IMG/VR virus record: IMGVR_UViG_3300042691_012182
Span: 1-24,012 of that record
DNA: 24,012 nt
Direction: 5' to 3' (one strand)
DNA from: a virus
A model generated the notes under the pieces. That model had not been told where the DNA came from, searched no databases, and worked only from the letters and a program-made list of their open reading frames with translations. Below are positions 5,564 to 12,302 of this stretch, piece after piece. The position numbers and the translations under genes are program-made. Numbering within the stretch: position 1 is the first letter of the stretch; the number at the start of each line of letters is the position of its first letter.

Positions 5564-5838
5564 TCTTCGTATAGTTTTCTTTGTTTGTGACTTTTCTCTT
5601 GCATAGTTTCTTCTTCAAAAACTTTTCTAGGATTAGCACACATATAACATTTAGGATCACCACAGTTGAAAATATGTTTCTTATGATTTCTATGTGGTTG
5701 CAAAAGATATTTCCAGTTATGCATTACATTGCTTAACTTATGATATCCATAATTTTTTGCTAATTGTACTTGCCGTTTAATCTTTGTTTCTTTTTGATGA
5801 ATTCTCTTGGAGTGTTTGTCTTTCGTTTCTTGATCCAT
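5560..5838 (-). CDS. Small basic protein with CGDPxCxxCxNPRK motif
   Basis: A 92-residue, very basic protein (Lys/His/Arg-rich). Its mark is the Cys motif FNCGDPKCYMCANPRKVF (about residues 58-75), with three Cys that could hold zinc together with a nearby His, followed by a C-terminal QEKSHKQRK. Small proteins with this CG-P-C-xC-NPRK motif are widespread in bacteria and phages and have no established function that I know. It directly precedes the HldE-type genes (ATGA overlap). The ribosome binding site is weak. Confidence 0.68.
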   Translation of the reverse strand: MDQETKDKHSKRIHQKETKIKRQVQLAKNYGYHKLSNVMHNWKYLLQPHRNHKKHIFNCGDPKCYMCANPRKVFEEETMQEKSHKQRKLYEE

Positions 5839-5842
5839 TTTA

Positions 5843-6001
5843 TTATGTAATGAAAAAATAAAGTGCTAAACAAGCAAAATACAAAACAACATACTGTAAT
5901 GCTTTTGCTCTCCACATTGTTGACGCAAATAACATACCTAAAACAAATGAGAGCAGATTGAATGATGTAAAGGATATCTCAAATACATTCATTCCATCCA
6001 T
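5843..6001 (-). CDS. Small two-helix membrane protein (52 aa)
   Basis: A 52-residue frame filling the space between the methyltransferase and the Cys-motif gene. It has two hydrophobic segments (about residues 14-28, and 36-52 with YVVLYFACLALYFF) joined by the positively charged loop TMWRAKALQ, so both ends probably lie on the periplasmic side. It starts at ATG 6001, one base after the upstream stop; ATG 5992 is an alternative. No clear ribosome binding site, so translation may depend on coupling. Function unknown. Confidence 0.55.
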   Translation of the reverse strand: MDGMNVFEISFTSFNLLSFVLGMLFASTMWRAKALQYVVLYFACLALYFFIT

Positions 6002-6002
6002 T

Positions 6003-6620
6003 TTATTTAAATGCTTCCAATGTCATAGATTCTAGTTGAAGAAAATCTTTACCCATTCTTATATAATTTTCCAAATCTCTTAGTTCAGGATCATCACTTT
6101 CGCATATCTTATGTTCTGTTACGGTATGAAATCTTGTAGACGTTAAACTATGACTCAAGGACGTTTTGTTATAGATGAAAATATGACCCCATGCTCTTAC
6201 GAAATTATTAAATACAAATATTGGATCTACATAAGGAGAATGAGGCATCAAGCCAGGTTCTTTATGTGCCCACTCAAGATATCTTTTGTGTAACTCGTTC
6301 TCGGGATCCACACAAAGACCAATTAAAAAATCTATACTTGGTGTTGTAATCCTTATCTTACCACCTGGCTTTAAAACACGATAGGATTCTCTTATCATGT
6401 TTTGACCTACGTCATATGGTATATGTTCTATCATATGTTCACTATAAACATAATCAAATGTACCGTCGGCAAAAGGAAAAGGTTTACTTACATCTAATAT
6501 AAATGTTTCATGAGGTGGGTGATGATGAACATCACTATTCAACCATCCTGCGAGTTTGTTTGGTCCACATCCTAACTGAAGTTTTTTTATTGGATGAGAA
6601 TTTAAATATTGCTCTAGCAT
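6003..6620 (-). CDS. SAM-dependent methyltransferase (class I)
   Basis: A 205-residue class I methyltransferase of the small-molecule/glycan type. Motif I is KLQLGCGPNKLAGWLNSDV (13-31). The post-motif strand is FADGTFDYVYSEHMIEHI (about 50-67), with the EHxIEH often seen in glycan-cluster methyltransferases. RESYRVLKPGGKIRI then TTPS (about 78-97) is the motif III region. It stands between GalE and the HldE-type genes, so it probably methylates a sugar or glycan, but the acceptor cannot be read. The start at 6620 is flush with the upstream stop. No membrane segment, so cytosolic. Confidence 0.82.
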   Translation of the reverse strand: MLEQYLNSHPIKKLQLGCGPNKLAGWLNSDVHHHPPHETFILDVSKPFPFADGTFDYVYSEHMIEHIPYDVGQNMIRESYRVLKPGGKIRITTPSIDFLIGLCVDPENELHKRYLEWAHKEPGLMPHSPYVDPIFVFNNFVRAWGHIFIYNKTSLSHSLTSTRFHTVTEHKICESDDPELRDLENYIRMGKDFLQLESMTLEAFK

Positions 6621-6818
6621 TTAGTTATCTTCTGTTAGGTATATAGGAGAATTACCTTCATGTACAAAATCTTCGGCTATTTGTTCAGCATCATTTATTC
6701 TGGATTTGGTAATTCTCTGTATGTGTTTACCATCAACAAAGAAATCAATCATGTAGGTGTCTGAGAATCTTGATACTGTTGCTTTTCTATTATCAATCTC
6801 GTATTCCGATAGTAGCAT
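6621..6818 (-). CDS. Hypothetical protein (65 aa)
   Basis: A 65-residue acidic protein, probably beta-alpha (RKATVSRFSDTYMIDFFVDG, then a helix NDAEQIAEDFVHEG). GGAGGACACCAA precedes ATG 6818, a strong ribosome binding site inside the end of galE (26-base overlap), so it is likely expressed. No family recognised. It lies between galE and the methyltransferase, so a supporting role in the sugar module is possible but unsupported. Confidence 0.65.
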   Translation of the reverse strand: MLLSEYEIDNRKATVSRFSDTYMIDFFVDGKHIQRITKSRINDAEQIAEDFVHEGNSPIYLTEDN

Positions 6819-7767
6819 TTGGTGTCCTCCTCTGAATCGCTTCCCACTGATAAGCGGTACTTATTATTTCTTTTAGACTATATTTAGGTTTAAAACCTAA
6901 TACTCTTTCTGAATGCTCAACATCTTTACATACTAACTTAGCAGGATCACCAGGTCTACGATCACTATATTTAATCTCAAGGTTGATACCTGTTACTTCT
7001 TCTACCATTGTAATAACATCCAGAACAGAATAACCTGAACCAGAACCGAGATTAAAAATGCTAGAAGTTTTATTTTCATTTAGAAACTCTGCTGCCTTTA
7101 CATGTGCTTCCGCTAAGTCGGATACATGTATATAGTCTCTTATGCAGGTACCGTCAGGAGTAGGAAAATCATTACCATACACAGTGAAATCATTCCTAGT
7201 AAGAATACGGGGTATGAGATGAGATTCAGGCTCATGATTCTCACCAAACTCGCCATCGGGATCAGCACCAGCAACATTGAAATACCTAAGAATAGCACTA
7301 TTGATTCCTTCCTTGTTTGCATCTGCTAGAATGTTTTCACACATTCGTTTAGTTCTACCATAAACCGATTCGGAATATTCAGCAGCACAAGATGATGAGA
7401 ACACAATGTTTTTACATCCATATTCTTTCATCAATCTTAGAATATTGATTGTGCCAGAAACATTGTTCTCATAGTAATATGTAGGTATTTCTTCACTTTC
7501 ACCCACCTCTATTGAACCTGCAAGATGATAGACAATATCAAAACCAAACTTATCATCATCAAACATCTTACCATATTCTATCTCATCAAGAATATGGTCG
7601 TAGTTTCTGATATCGGTACATATGTACTCATCACAATATTTTGTTACCATGAGTTCTGATGAATGTTTTCGATCCATCACAATCACATAATAACCATTCT
7701 TCTTCAATTCTTTTTGAAGGTGATGGCCAATATAGCCAGCACCTCCAGTCACTAATGCTTTCTTCAT
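6793..7767 (-). CDS. galE: UDP-glucose 4-epimerase-like NAD-dependent sugar epimerase
   Basis: A 324-residue extended short-chain dehydrogenase, near the usual 330-340 of GalE. The NAD-binding motif TGGAGYIGHH (7-16) opens the protein, with TDIRNYDHI as the next GalE landmark. The catalytic triad is present: Ser in IVFSSSCA (121-128) and Y136-GRT-K140. RYFNVAGADPDGEFGE and the GTCIRDYIHVSDLA region are typical of GalE rather than dTDP-glucose dehydratases. It interconverts UDP-glucose and UDP-galactose (or the GlcNAc pair). It starts at ATG 7767, overlapping the upstream VWA gene by ATGA, and is the first gene of the sugar module. Confidence 0.88.
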   Translation of the reverse strand: MKKALVTGGAGYIGHHLQKELKKNGYYVIVMDRKHSSELMVTKYCDEYICTDIRNYDHILDEIEYGKMFDDDKFGFDIVYHLAGSIEVGESEEIPTYYYENNVSGTINILRLMKEYGCKNIVFSSSCAAEYSESVYGRTKRMCENILADANKEGINSAILRYFNVAGADPDGEFGENHEPESHLIPRILTRNDFTVYGNDFPTPDGTCIRDYIHVSDLAEAHVKAAEFLNENKTSSIFNLGSGSGYSVLDVITMVEEVTGINLEIKYSDRRPGDPAKLVCKDVEHSERVLGFKPKYSLKEIISTAYQWEAIQRRTPNATIGIRD

Positions 7768-9890
7768 GCAATCATTCCAATAAAGCGGTTGAGTACAACA
7801 CGGTTAATAACTTTGTTTGTATTGTACTTAGTAAAGGCGTTTACGAGGCCTCGGGTAGTTGTTGATTTTACTTCAAGTTCACTATCACTGTCAACATCAG
7901 TTTCGGCACGAACGATATAATATTCATCATAGCCAGATGTTGTACAAATCACATTCTTTTCTTTCATGAACTTTTCACGAATATCATCCATGTTTGCAGT
8001 TTTAGGAAACAAGCGAGAAGTTGCTGTTCTAAACTCACGGCTATTTACAAGATAGAAGCCAACAACATTACTTTTTGTAACTTGTTTGAATATCTTCAAT
8101 GCTGCTGAAGTAAATCCTTCACATCCACTCTCTTTGATTTTTTCAGAAATACCAGTGCTTTGATGACGCATAACACCAATCTGGGTTCCCGTTGTCATAA
8201 AACGTGAACTTGAACCATATTCACCATCAGTAACTCTTTTCTGTGTTAAGAGATGACCTTCACCATCGGTAAGAAACACAGTATTGACTACTTGCAGTTT
8301 GTACTGTTTCTGAAACTCAGGAACAATCTTCATTGCTGTAAAGATTGTCTCATTGAGTGGAGTATACTGCATGTCCATCCATTGTGGGAAACCATTTATG
8401 CGGTGCGCCATTCTTGCTGCATTTGGATACATACTTGCTGAACCATGTAGCAAAGCAGATGCCATGTAAGACAGGTCACTTGCATTCATTTTGCTAGAAA
8501 ATAAATTTAACAAATTGAATGATCGAATAAGAATATCATTTTCTTTATATTCTGCTAGGCCTTCACTTTTTCTTTCTCCGTTTTCGTGATAGTACATGTT
8601 TGAGAACGCATATACTTCAAACGGAATATTTACTTTCTTGCAGAATAAAACAAGATTTAAGAGTTGCTTGATAGTTGGGTGTAGGTAGTTCACCATTGAA
8701 CCAGACCAGTCTAGAAATATCACAAGACCATGAGATTTACCACCAGGCACAACAGTCAATCGTTTAAAGATATCGTCATTGAACTTATATGAATAAATCT
8801 TACTCATATTCAGTTCGCCAGTTTTTGCAACACTCGCACGTTTCATTTGATCCGCATTTTTACGGAGTTCAAATTCTTTCACAAGATAAGAAACAACTTT
8901 CGCTGATTTGGATTTGAAAGTGTTGAATACGCTCGTGTCTACTTGACCAGCATAATATGAGTCTTTCTTGTAACGATTGATAATACGCTTATATGGTATT
9001 ACAATGCTATCTAGATTGAGATTTTCTGGAATATTGGCATAATTGTAATCCATCGAATCTTCACTTAGAAGTTCCTTTTCATGTTTACGAAATGCATCAT
9101 CAGTGTGTGATTCTACTTTATCTTCACCACTATTGAAATTATCATTTTCAATTTCTTCAGAATCCATCTCATCAGAAAATTCTGGTGATTGACGTTTTTC
9201 TTGTTGTTCATCTTCACCATCTTCTTCTTCACCATCATCAAAATCCATGGTCTCCGATGAATACTCAGTATCATCATCCCACTCATCAGTAGGAGTTTCT
9301 TCTTCTTGACGTTTTTCTTTTTGTTTTTCTTTTTGTTGACGATATAGTTCTTGAATCTTTTTAGAAAGTTCAATAACATCATCAAAAGTTTCCAACTCAT
9401 TCATTTCATCGACAATTGCAAGTTCTTCTTCATTGAACTTGATGCCAAGGTGTGCGCCAATCTTGAAATGAATATTCAAACGGTCAAGAATATTCATACC
9501 ATTTAGATCAACACCTTCAGTTGCAAAAAAGTTATCGTTATAAAGTTGACGATATGCTTTTGAGAATGAGGAACGCAGGCCAGGATACTTGCGTTTGATG
9601 AGTTTCTCAATTCTTGCATCTTCTACAATATTGAGAATAACTTTAGGAATTTTCAAATCAATAACTGAATCATGCCAACCTTCAGCAGGAGTATTTAATG
9701 CATGACCAACTTCATGACCAACAAAGAGATCATACATTTCTGGAGTAAGAGTATCTTTAAGAATAGGAATTACCAGCTTACGTTCTTTTGTATTAAAATA
9801 AGCGGTAGGAACTTTTTTATGTTCAACAATGAGGTTTTCCGTCGCCATCAATTTAGCGAGTTGTGACTTGGATTCTTGTGTAGTTTGCAT
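7764..9890 (-). CDS. Large protein with HExxH metallopeptidase-like and VWA domains
   Basis: A 708-residue protein. Near the N-terminus is H59-E-V-G-H63, a zincin-type motif, with NIVEDARIEK (88-96) supplying a possible third ligand or conserved helix. Residues about 190-265 are a highly acidic, Glu/Asp-rich linker. From about 385 on is a von Willebrand factor A domain whose metal site DWSGS (394-398) is intact, with FLTDGEG further on. The layout resembles CobT-like and other VWA proteins that partner MoxR/CobS AAA+ ATPases; no ATPase gene is in the window. Frames of this type occur in marine T4-like phages and are often called peptidases. Promoter P3 lies just upstream. Substrate unknown. 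Confidence 0.78.
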   Translation of the reverse strand: MQTTQESKSQLAKLMATENLIVEHKKVPTAYFNTKERKLVIPILKDTLTPEMYDLFVGHEVGHALNTPAEGWHDSVIDLKIPKVILNIVEDARIEKLIKRKYPGLRSSFSKAYRQLYNDNFFATEGVDLNGMNILDRLNIHFKIGAHLGIKFNEEELAIVDEMNELETFDDVIELSKKIQELYRQQKEKQKEKRQEEETPTDEWDDDTEYSSETMDFDDGEEEDGEDEQQEKRQSPEFSDEMDSEEIENDNFNSGEDKVESHTDDAFRKHEKELLSEDSMDYNYANIPENLNLDSIVIPYKRIINRYKKDSYYAGQVDTSVFNTFKSKSAKVVSYLVKEFELRKNADQMKRASVAKTGELNMSKIYSYKFNDDIFKRLTVVPGGKSHGLVIFLDWSGSMVNYLHPTIKQLLNLVLFCKKVNIPFEVYAFSNMYYHENGERKSEGLAEYKENDILIRSFNLLNLFSSKMNASDLSYMASALLHGSASMYPNAARMAHRINGFPQWMDMQYTPLNETIFTAMKIVPEFQKQYKLQVVNTVFLTDGEGHLLTQKRVTDGEYGSSSRFMTTGTQIGVMRHQSTGISEKIKESGCEGFTSAALKIFKQVTKSNVVGFYLVNSREFRTATSRLFPKTANMDDIREKFMKEKNVICTTSGYDEYYIVRAETDVDSDSELEVKSTTTRGLVNAFTKYNTNKVINRVVLNRFIGMIA

Positions 9891-9918
9891 TTTGATATCT
9901 CTCTATTGAAGATGATGC

Positions 9919-9947
9919 ATTATCTCATGGATCCAATGATTTGTCAA
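9919..9947 (-). promoter_or_regulatory. Sigma70-type promoter P3 for the VWA/sugar block
   Basis: Leftward: TTGACA (9947-9942), a 17-base spacer ending in TGA (extended -10), then GATAAT (9924-9919). The predicted start is about 9912, giving a leader of roughly 22 bases with AGAGAG eight bases before ATG 9890. It sits in one of the few real intergenic gaps of the window (9891-9968). Confidence 0.75.
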
Positions 9948-9968
9948 TGGAAAACCTCATTGTTGTAT

Positions 9969-10145
9969 TTACGCAACAGCAGTTAACACAATGACATTAC
10001 CTGTAGGATCCTTTCTTATATCAAGATTCAAAGTTTGACCTTCTTTCCATCCTAGGTCTGCCAGCATTTCATCAGGAAGTTCAATATAAACATCTCCAGA
10101 ACCATCCTCGCATTCCTTAACTACCGAGGTATATACTTTTGACAT
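9969..10145 (-). CDS. AbrB/SpoVT-like small protein
   Basis: A 58-residue protein with the swapped-hairpin pattern of AbrB/MazE-type DNA-binding domains: GDVYIELPDEMLADLGWKEG (about residues 17-36) followed by QTLNLDIRK and a last strand VIVLTAVA. Such domains bind DNA as dimers in antitoxins and transition-state regulators. Marine T4-like phages carry many short proteins of this look, and not all bind DNA. No toxin gene is adjacent. It is the last gene before promoter P3, so it could regulate that promoter (inference). The start is ATG 10145, three bases after the upstream stop. Confidence 0.65.
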   Translation of the reverse strand: MSKVYTSVVKECEDGSGDVYIELPDEMLADLGWKEGQTLNLDIRKDPTGNVIVLTAVA

Positions 10146-10148
10146 AGT

Positions 10149-10298
10149 TTATCCATACATGAATTGTTTTCTTAAATCTTCATAGTGATCTAAATCTTCT
10201 TGCCATCGTCTTTTGACAACCCATTGTTTGACAATCTGTTCAATTTCATCCAATGCTTCTTTTTGTTGTTGTGTTTTTACTGTATCTTCGATTTTCAT
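10149..10298 (-). CDS. Small helical hypothetical protein (49 aa)
   Basis: A 49-residue, probably all-helical protein (MKIEDTVKTQQQKEALDEIE, then VKQWVVKRRWQEDLDHYEDL). AAAGGTGAGT immediately before ATG 10298 is a good ribosome binding site, which makes this short frame credible. It lies 11 bases after the upstream gene and 3 bases before the AbrB-like gene. No family recognised. Confidence 0.6.
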   Translation of the reverse strand: MKIEDTVKTQQQKEALDEIEQIVKQWVVKRRWQEDLDHYEDLRKQFMYG

Positions 10299-10309
10299 AC
10301 TCACCTTTC

Positions 10310-10504
10310 TTAATGATAAAAAGAACTGTTATCCATGGACAAGAAACCTTTCTTCTTCTTTGCTTCACCCATCAATTCAACCATAGCTACAAACTCATCA
10401 TATTCTTCTTGTGACATTTCTTGCATCATTTCACACATTTCTTTTAACAGAACAATTTCTTCATCACTAAAGTGATCTAGTTCACTCAAATTTAAGTCCG
10501 ACAT
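10310..10504 (-). CDS. Acidic helical hypothetical protein (64 aa)
   Basis: Starting at ATG 10504 (AAAGGA upstream) the protein reads MSDLNLSELDHFSDEEIVLL and goes on in Met/Glu-rich helices (EMCEMMQEMSQEEYDEFVAM) to a basic patch AKKKKG. The longer frame from 10525 lacks a ribosome binding site. The strong acidity and helical pattern suggest a protein-binding adaptor, but no family is recognised. It overlaps the DNA methyltransferase gene by 23 bases. Confidence 0.62.
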   Translation of the reverse strand: MSDLNLSELDHFSDEEIVLLKEMCEMMQEMSQEEYDEFVAMVELMGEAKKKKGFLSMDNSSFYH

Positions 10505-11180
10505 ACTCGGTGTTCCTTTCATCATAAATTTTATTCAAGCGATTGACCGCAAGTTGATAAACTTCAGGTACAATCTCTGCACCACACCACTTTCTGTCGG
10601 AATATACACATGCCACGGCTGTGCTGCCTGATCCCATAAATGGATCAAACACAGTTTCGCCTGGATTTGTATAAACATCAAGAAAATTTGATATAAGGTC
10701 AGTTGGATAATTGTCAACATAACCTTCAATTGGTTTTATAAAATGTTCGAGTACATCAGGAATAGAAACATCACTAAAACCTTCCCGAGAAAACTGTTTT
10801 CCGGGTCTTTTGAAGGTTAAAATAAAAGAATAGTTAAAGCGATACAGGTTTGCATTCATTGAACGCACCCAAATTCGTTGACTTTTGTGAATCCAACCCA
10901 ATTCTTCCATCGTATCTATGATGAAACTGTGTTTTTTCACCACTTTTCCTCCGGATTTACGGTCACGAAGGATAATTGTAACGACATTGTTGATTGGATT
11001 GATCATGGAAAAGGTGTCATACATCAATCTTTCCCATTTTGCCCTAGATTCGTCGGGATTTTCCCCAATTTCATCAAAATCTGGTGGGGAAGTAATGACA
11101 TAATGGTAGGAGAGGTTACGTTTCATGACCTCCAAGCAGTCATCATTGTATAAAATACAATTATCCAAAGGTTCGTACAT
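10482..11180 (-). CDS. DNA methyltransferase, N6-adenine/N4-cytosine type, beta order
   Basis: A 232-residue amino-methyltransferase. Motif IV comes first (TSPPDF, 30-35) and motif I last (DPFMGSGSTAVAC, 179-191), the beta-class order with the target-recognition region between. The catalytic tetrapeptide reads SPPD, not the usual (D/N/S)PP(Y/F/W), so the stacking aromatic is shifted or lost. The start is ATG 11180, preceded by AAGGAGAAAATTG; a TTG one codon earlier is less likely. The start lies inside the 44-residue upstream gene. It probably methylates phage DNA against host nucleases or for regulation; the site is unknown. No cognate restriction enzyme is visible. Confidence 0.85.
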   Translation of the reverse strand: MYEPLDNCILYNDDCLEVMKRNLSYHYVITSPPDFDEIGENPDESRAKWERLMYDTFSMINPINNVVTIILRDRKSGGKVVKKHSFIIDTMEELGWIHKSQRIWVRSMNANLYRFNYSFILTFKRPGKQFSREGFSDVSIPDVLEHFIKPIEGYVDNYPTDLISNFLDVYTNPGETVFDPFMGSGSTAVACVYSDRKWCGAEIVPEVYQLAVNRLNKIYDERNTEYVGLKFE

Positions 11181-11295
11181 CAATTTTCTCCTTGTGTTTA
11201 ACCTTACGAGTGTATCTTACATCAATTTTGTGTTTTTGTGGGGCAGGAATGGGTGTTCGACACACAGGTTTTGGTATTTTCAATAAAATCTTCAT
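11161..11295 (-). CDS. Small basic hypothetical protein (44 aa)
   Basis: A 44-residue Lys/Pro-rich protein (MKILLKIPKPVCRTPIPAPQ, then KHKIDVRYTRKVKHKEK). GAGGCG lies about 7 bases before ATG 11295. Its 3' end overlaps the methyltransferase start by 20 bases and contains that gene's AAGGAG site, so translation of the two is probably linked. Very basic; possible nucleic acid contact. No family recognised. Confidence 0.58.
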   Translation of the reverse strand: MKILLKIPKPVCRTPIPAPQKHKIDVRYTRKVKHKEKIDVRTFG

Positions 11296-11296
11296 T

Positions 11297-11653
11297 TCAT
11301 CGCCTCATCTTAGCCATATCTTCTGCTTCCGTGTTATTAAAAACAGGAACAGCATTAGATTTGTGTAAAGTACCAACGCCAATCATCTTATCACCAGTGT
11401 ATTGTGTAACTTTATCTTTTTTATTCCAGTTAGCAACTTGTACACCAGTGTCAATCGACTGGAATCGCTTAGGATCACGATCAGCAGGAATAACAAGTTT
11501 AGGAAATTTACCTTTTGACTTGAAAGTTGACGGAGTTATCTTTTTAGAAACAACACCGATACCGACTTTACGGCACCAAGCATCATATTCTGCTTGTTGC
11601 ACTTTTGTCAACTTCTTCGGCTTCGATTTGCGAATGTGTCCGTAAATTATCAT
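11297..11653 (-). CDS. Conserved hypothetical phage protein
   Basis: A 118-residue basic protein with a conserved-looking C-terminal half: YTGDKMIGVGTLHKSNAVPV (about residues 85-104) and EAEDMAKMRR at the end. I recall the GIGTLHKSNxVPVF stretch from many T4-like marine phages, always without function. It is the first gene after the near-perfect promoter P1, with a leader of about 22 bases and ATG 11653 following AGAGA at an 8-base spacing. That suggests strong early expression. Confidence 0.75.
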   Translation of the reverse strand: MIIYGHIRKSKPKKLTKVQQAEYDAWCRKVGIGVVSKKITPSTFKSKGKFPKLVIPADRDPKRFQSIDTGVQVANWNKKDKVTQYTGDKMIGVGTLHKSNAVPVFNNTEAEDMAKMRR

Positions 11654-11661
11654 AATGTAAA

Positions 11662-11675
11662 TCTCTAGTGAGAGA
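11662..11675 (-). promoter_or_regulatory. Short palindrome at the predicted start point of promoter P1
   Basis: TCTCT-CACT-AGAGA on the transcribed strand is a perfect 5-bp inverted repeat with a 4-base loop, lying at about +1 to +14 of the transcript from P1. It could be a small 5' hairpin or a repressor site. At this length a chance origin is possible. Confidence 0.35.
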
Positions 11676-11681
11676 GACTAC

Positions 11682-11710
11682 ATTATAGCAACGAAGCAAT
11701 GAATTGTCAA
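11682..11710 (-). promoter_or_regulatory. Perfect sigma70 consensus promoter P1 with extended -10
   Basis: Leftward: TTGACA (11710-11705), a 17-base spacer ending TGC, then TATAAT (11687-11682). Both hexamers are 6/6, the spacing is optimal and the extended TGn is present. The predicted start is about 11675. It lies in a 70-base gene-free gap and should be read efficiently by unmodified host RNA polymerase. Confidence 0.9.
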
Positions 11711-11723
11711 CTACTATTTTGTT

Positions 11724-11906
11724 TCAATATTTGTAACGTCTAAATTCTTCATCTTCACCATGACGATTCTCATATTCCCATTGTTTTAACTTTTTCTTAA
11801 CTTCGCCATGTTCTTTGAATTTTCTTTTCTTTCTTGAAGATTTTACAAATTCAAAATCATCACCGTAATCATCATTTTTACGGAATTTACCAGCAAATTT
11901 ACTCAT
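11724..11906 (-). CDS. Small highly charged conserved phage protein (60 aa)
   Basis: A 60-residue protein, almost all charged: MSKFAGKFRKNDDYGDDFEF, then KSSRKKRKFKEHGEVKKKLK and an acidic-aromatic end (GEDEEFRRYKY). The KFxGKFRKNxDYxDDxxF opening is familiar from T4-like marine phages. It is probably disordered or RNA/DNA-binding; function unknown. It is the last gene of the exonuclease transcription unit, followed by the P1 gap. Confidence 0.68.
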   Translation of the reverse strand: MSKFAGKFRKNDDYGDDFEFVKSSRKKRKFKEHGEVKKKLKQWEYENRHGEDEEFRRYKY

Positions 11907-11924
11907 TTGGTTTTTTAGACTCCA

Positions 11925-12302
11925 TTATTTCATTAGTAGGAACTTGATGCCTTTCATTTTACCTTCAGGCGAGGTTTCTTTATCTCCATTCCTGGAAATA
12001 AAAAATATATCGGAGTGAGGATAGCACATTTGTACTATTTTGAGAAGTTGACATGCGGTACCGTCAGTATCATTGTACATAAACACTTCATCCACTTGTT
12101 TGATATTTCTGACGATTTCCGATCTTGTGTTGTAGTTTTGAATAAAGCCTTTTTCATATTTTGTCAGGTATATGTCGGAGTGTACGCCGACGATTAACCA
12201 ATCACCTTTCTTTCTAGCCTTTTTGAGAAACTCAATATCTGATAGTTCTACAGGATCAAAAGTACCAATCGTTACGATTATTTTTTCTTTTCTTATTTTC
12301 AT
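11925..12302 (-). CDS. Nucleotidyltransferase-fold protein with degenerate active site
   Basis: A 125-residue cytidylyltransferase-like protein: IIVTIGTFDP (about residues 8-17), VGVHSDIYLTKYEKG, RSEIVRNIKQVDEVFMYND, and a last-strand FFISRNGDK where active enzymes have ISTSEI-like sequence. The catalytic HxGH is replaced by E-L-S-D (FDPVELSDIEF, residues 15-25), so ATP-dependent transfer is unlikely; compare the intact HRGH of the 5171-5563 protein. The start is ATG 12302, overlapping the DUF6433-like stop as ATGA; the frame extends to GTG 12323 without better support. It may bind a nucleotide or act as a regulatory pseudoenzyme (inference). Confidence 0.72.
   Translation of the reverse strand: MKIRKEKIIVTIGTFDPVELSDIEFLKKARKKGDWLIVGVHSDIYLTKYEKGFIQNYNTRSEIVRNIKQVDEVFMYNDTDGTACQLLKIVQMCYPHSDIFFISRNGDKETSPEGKMKGIKFLLMK

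Noticed and set aside
9113-9400. 95-codon minus-strand frame rich in Lys and Met inside the VWA gene
   Set aside because: It is an alternative frame of the acidic linker-coding repeats (GAA/GAT read out of phase) and has no ribosome binding site.
11582-11611. TTGACA-N18-TATGAT on the minus strand inside gene 11297-11653
   Set aside because: It is within the coding region with no start codon suitably placed downstream, and P1 only 70 bases upstream already serves the gene.
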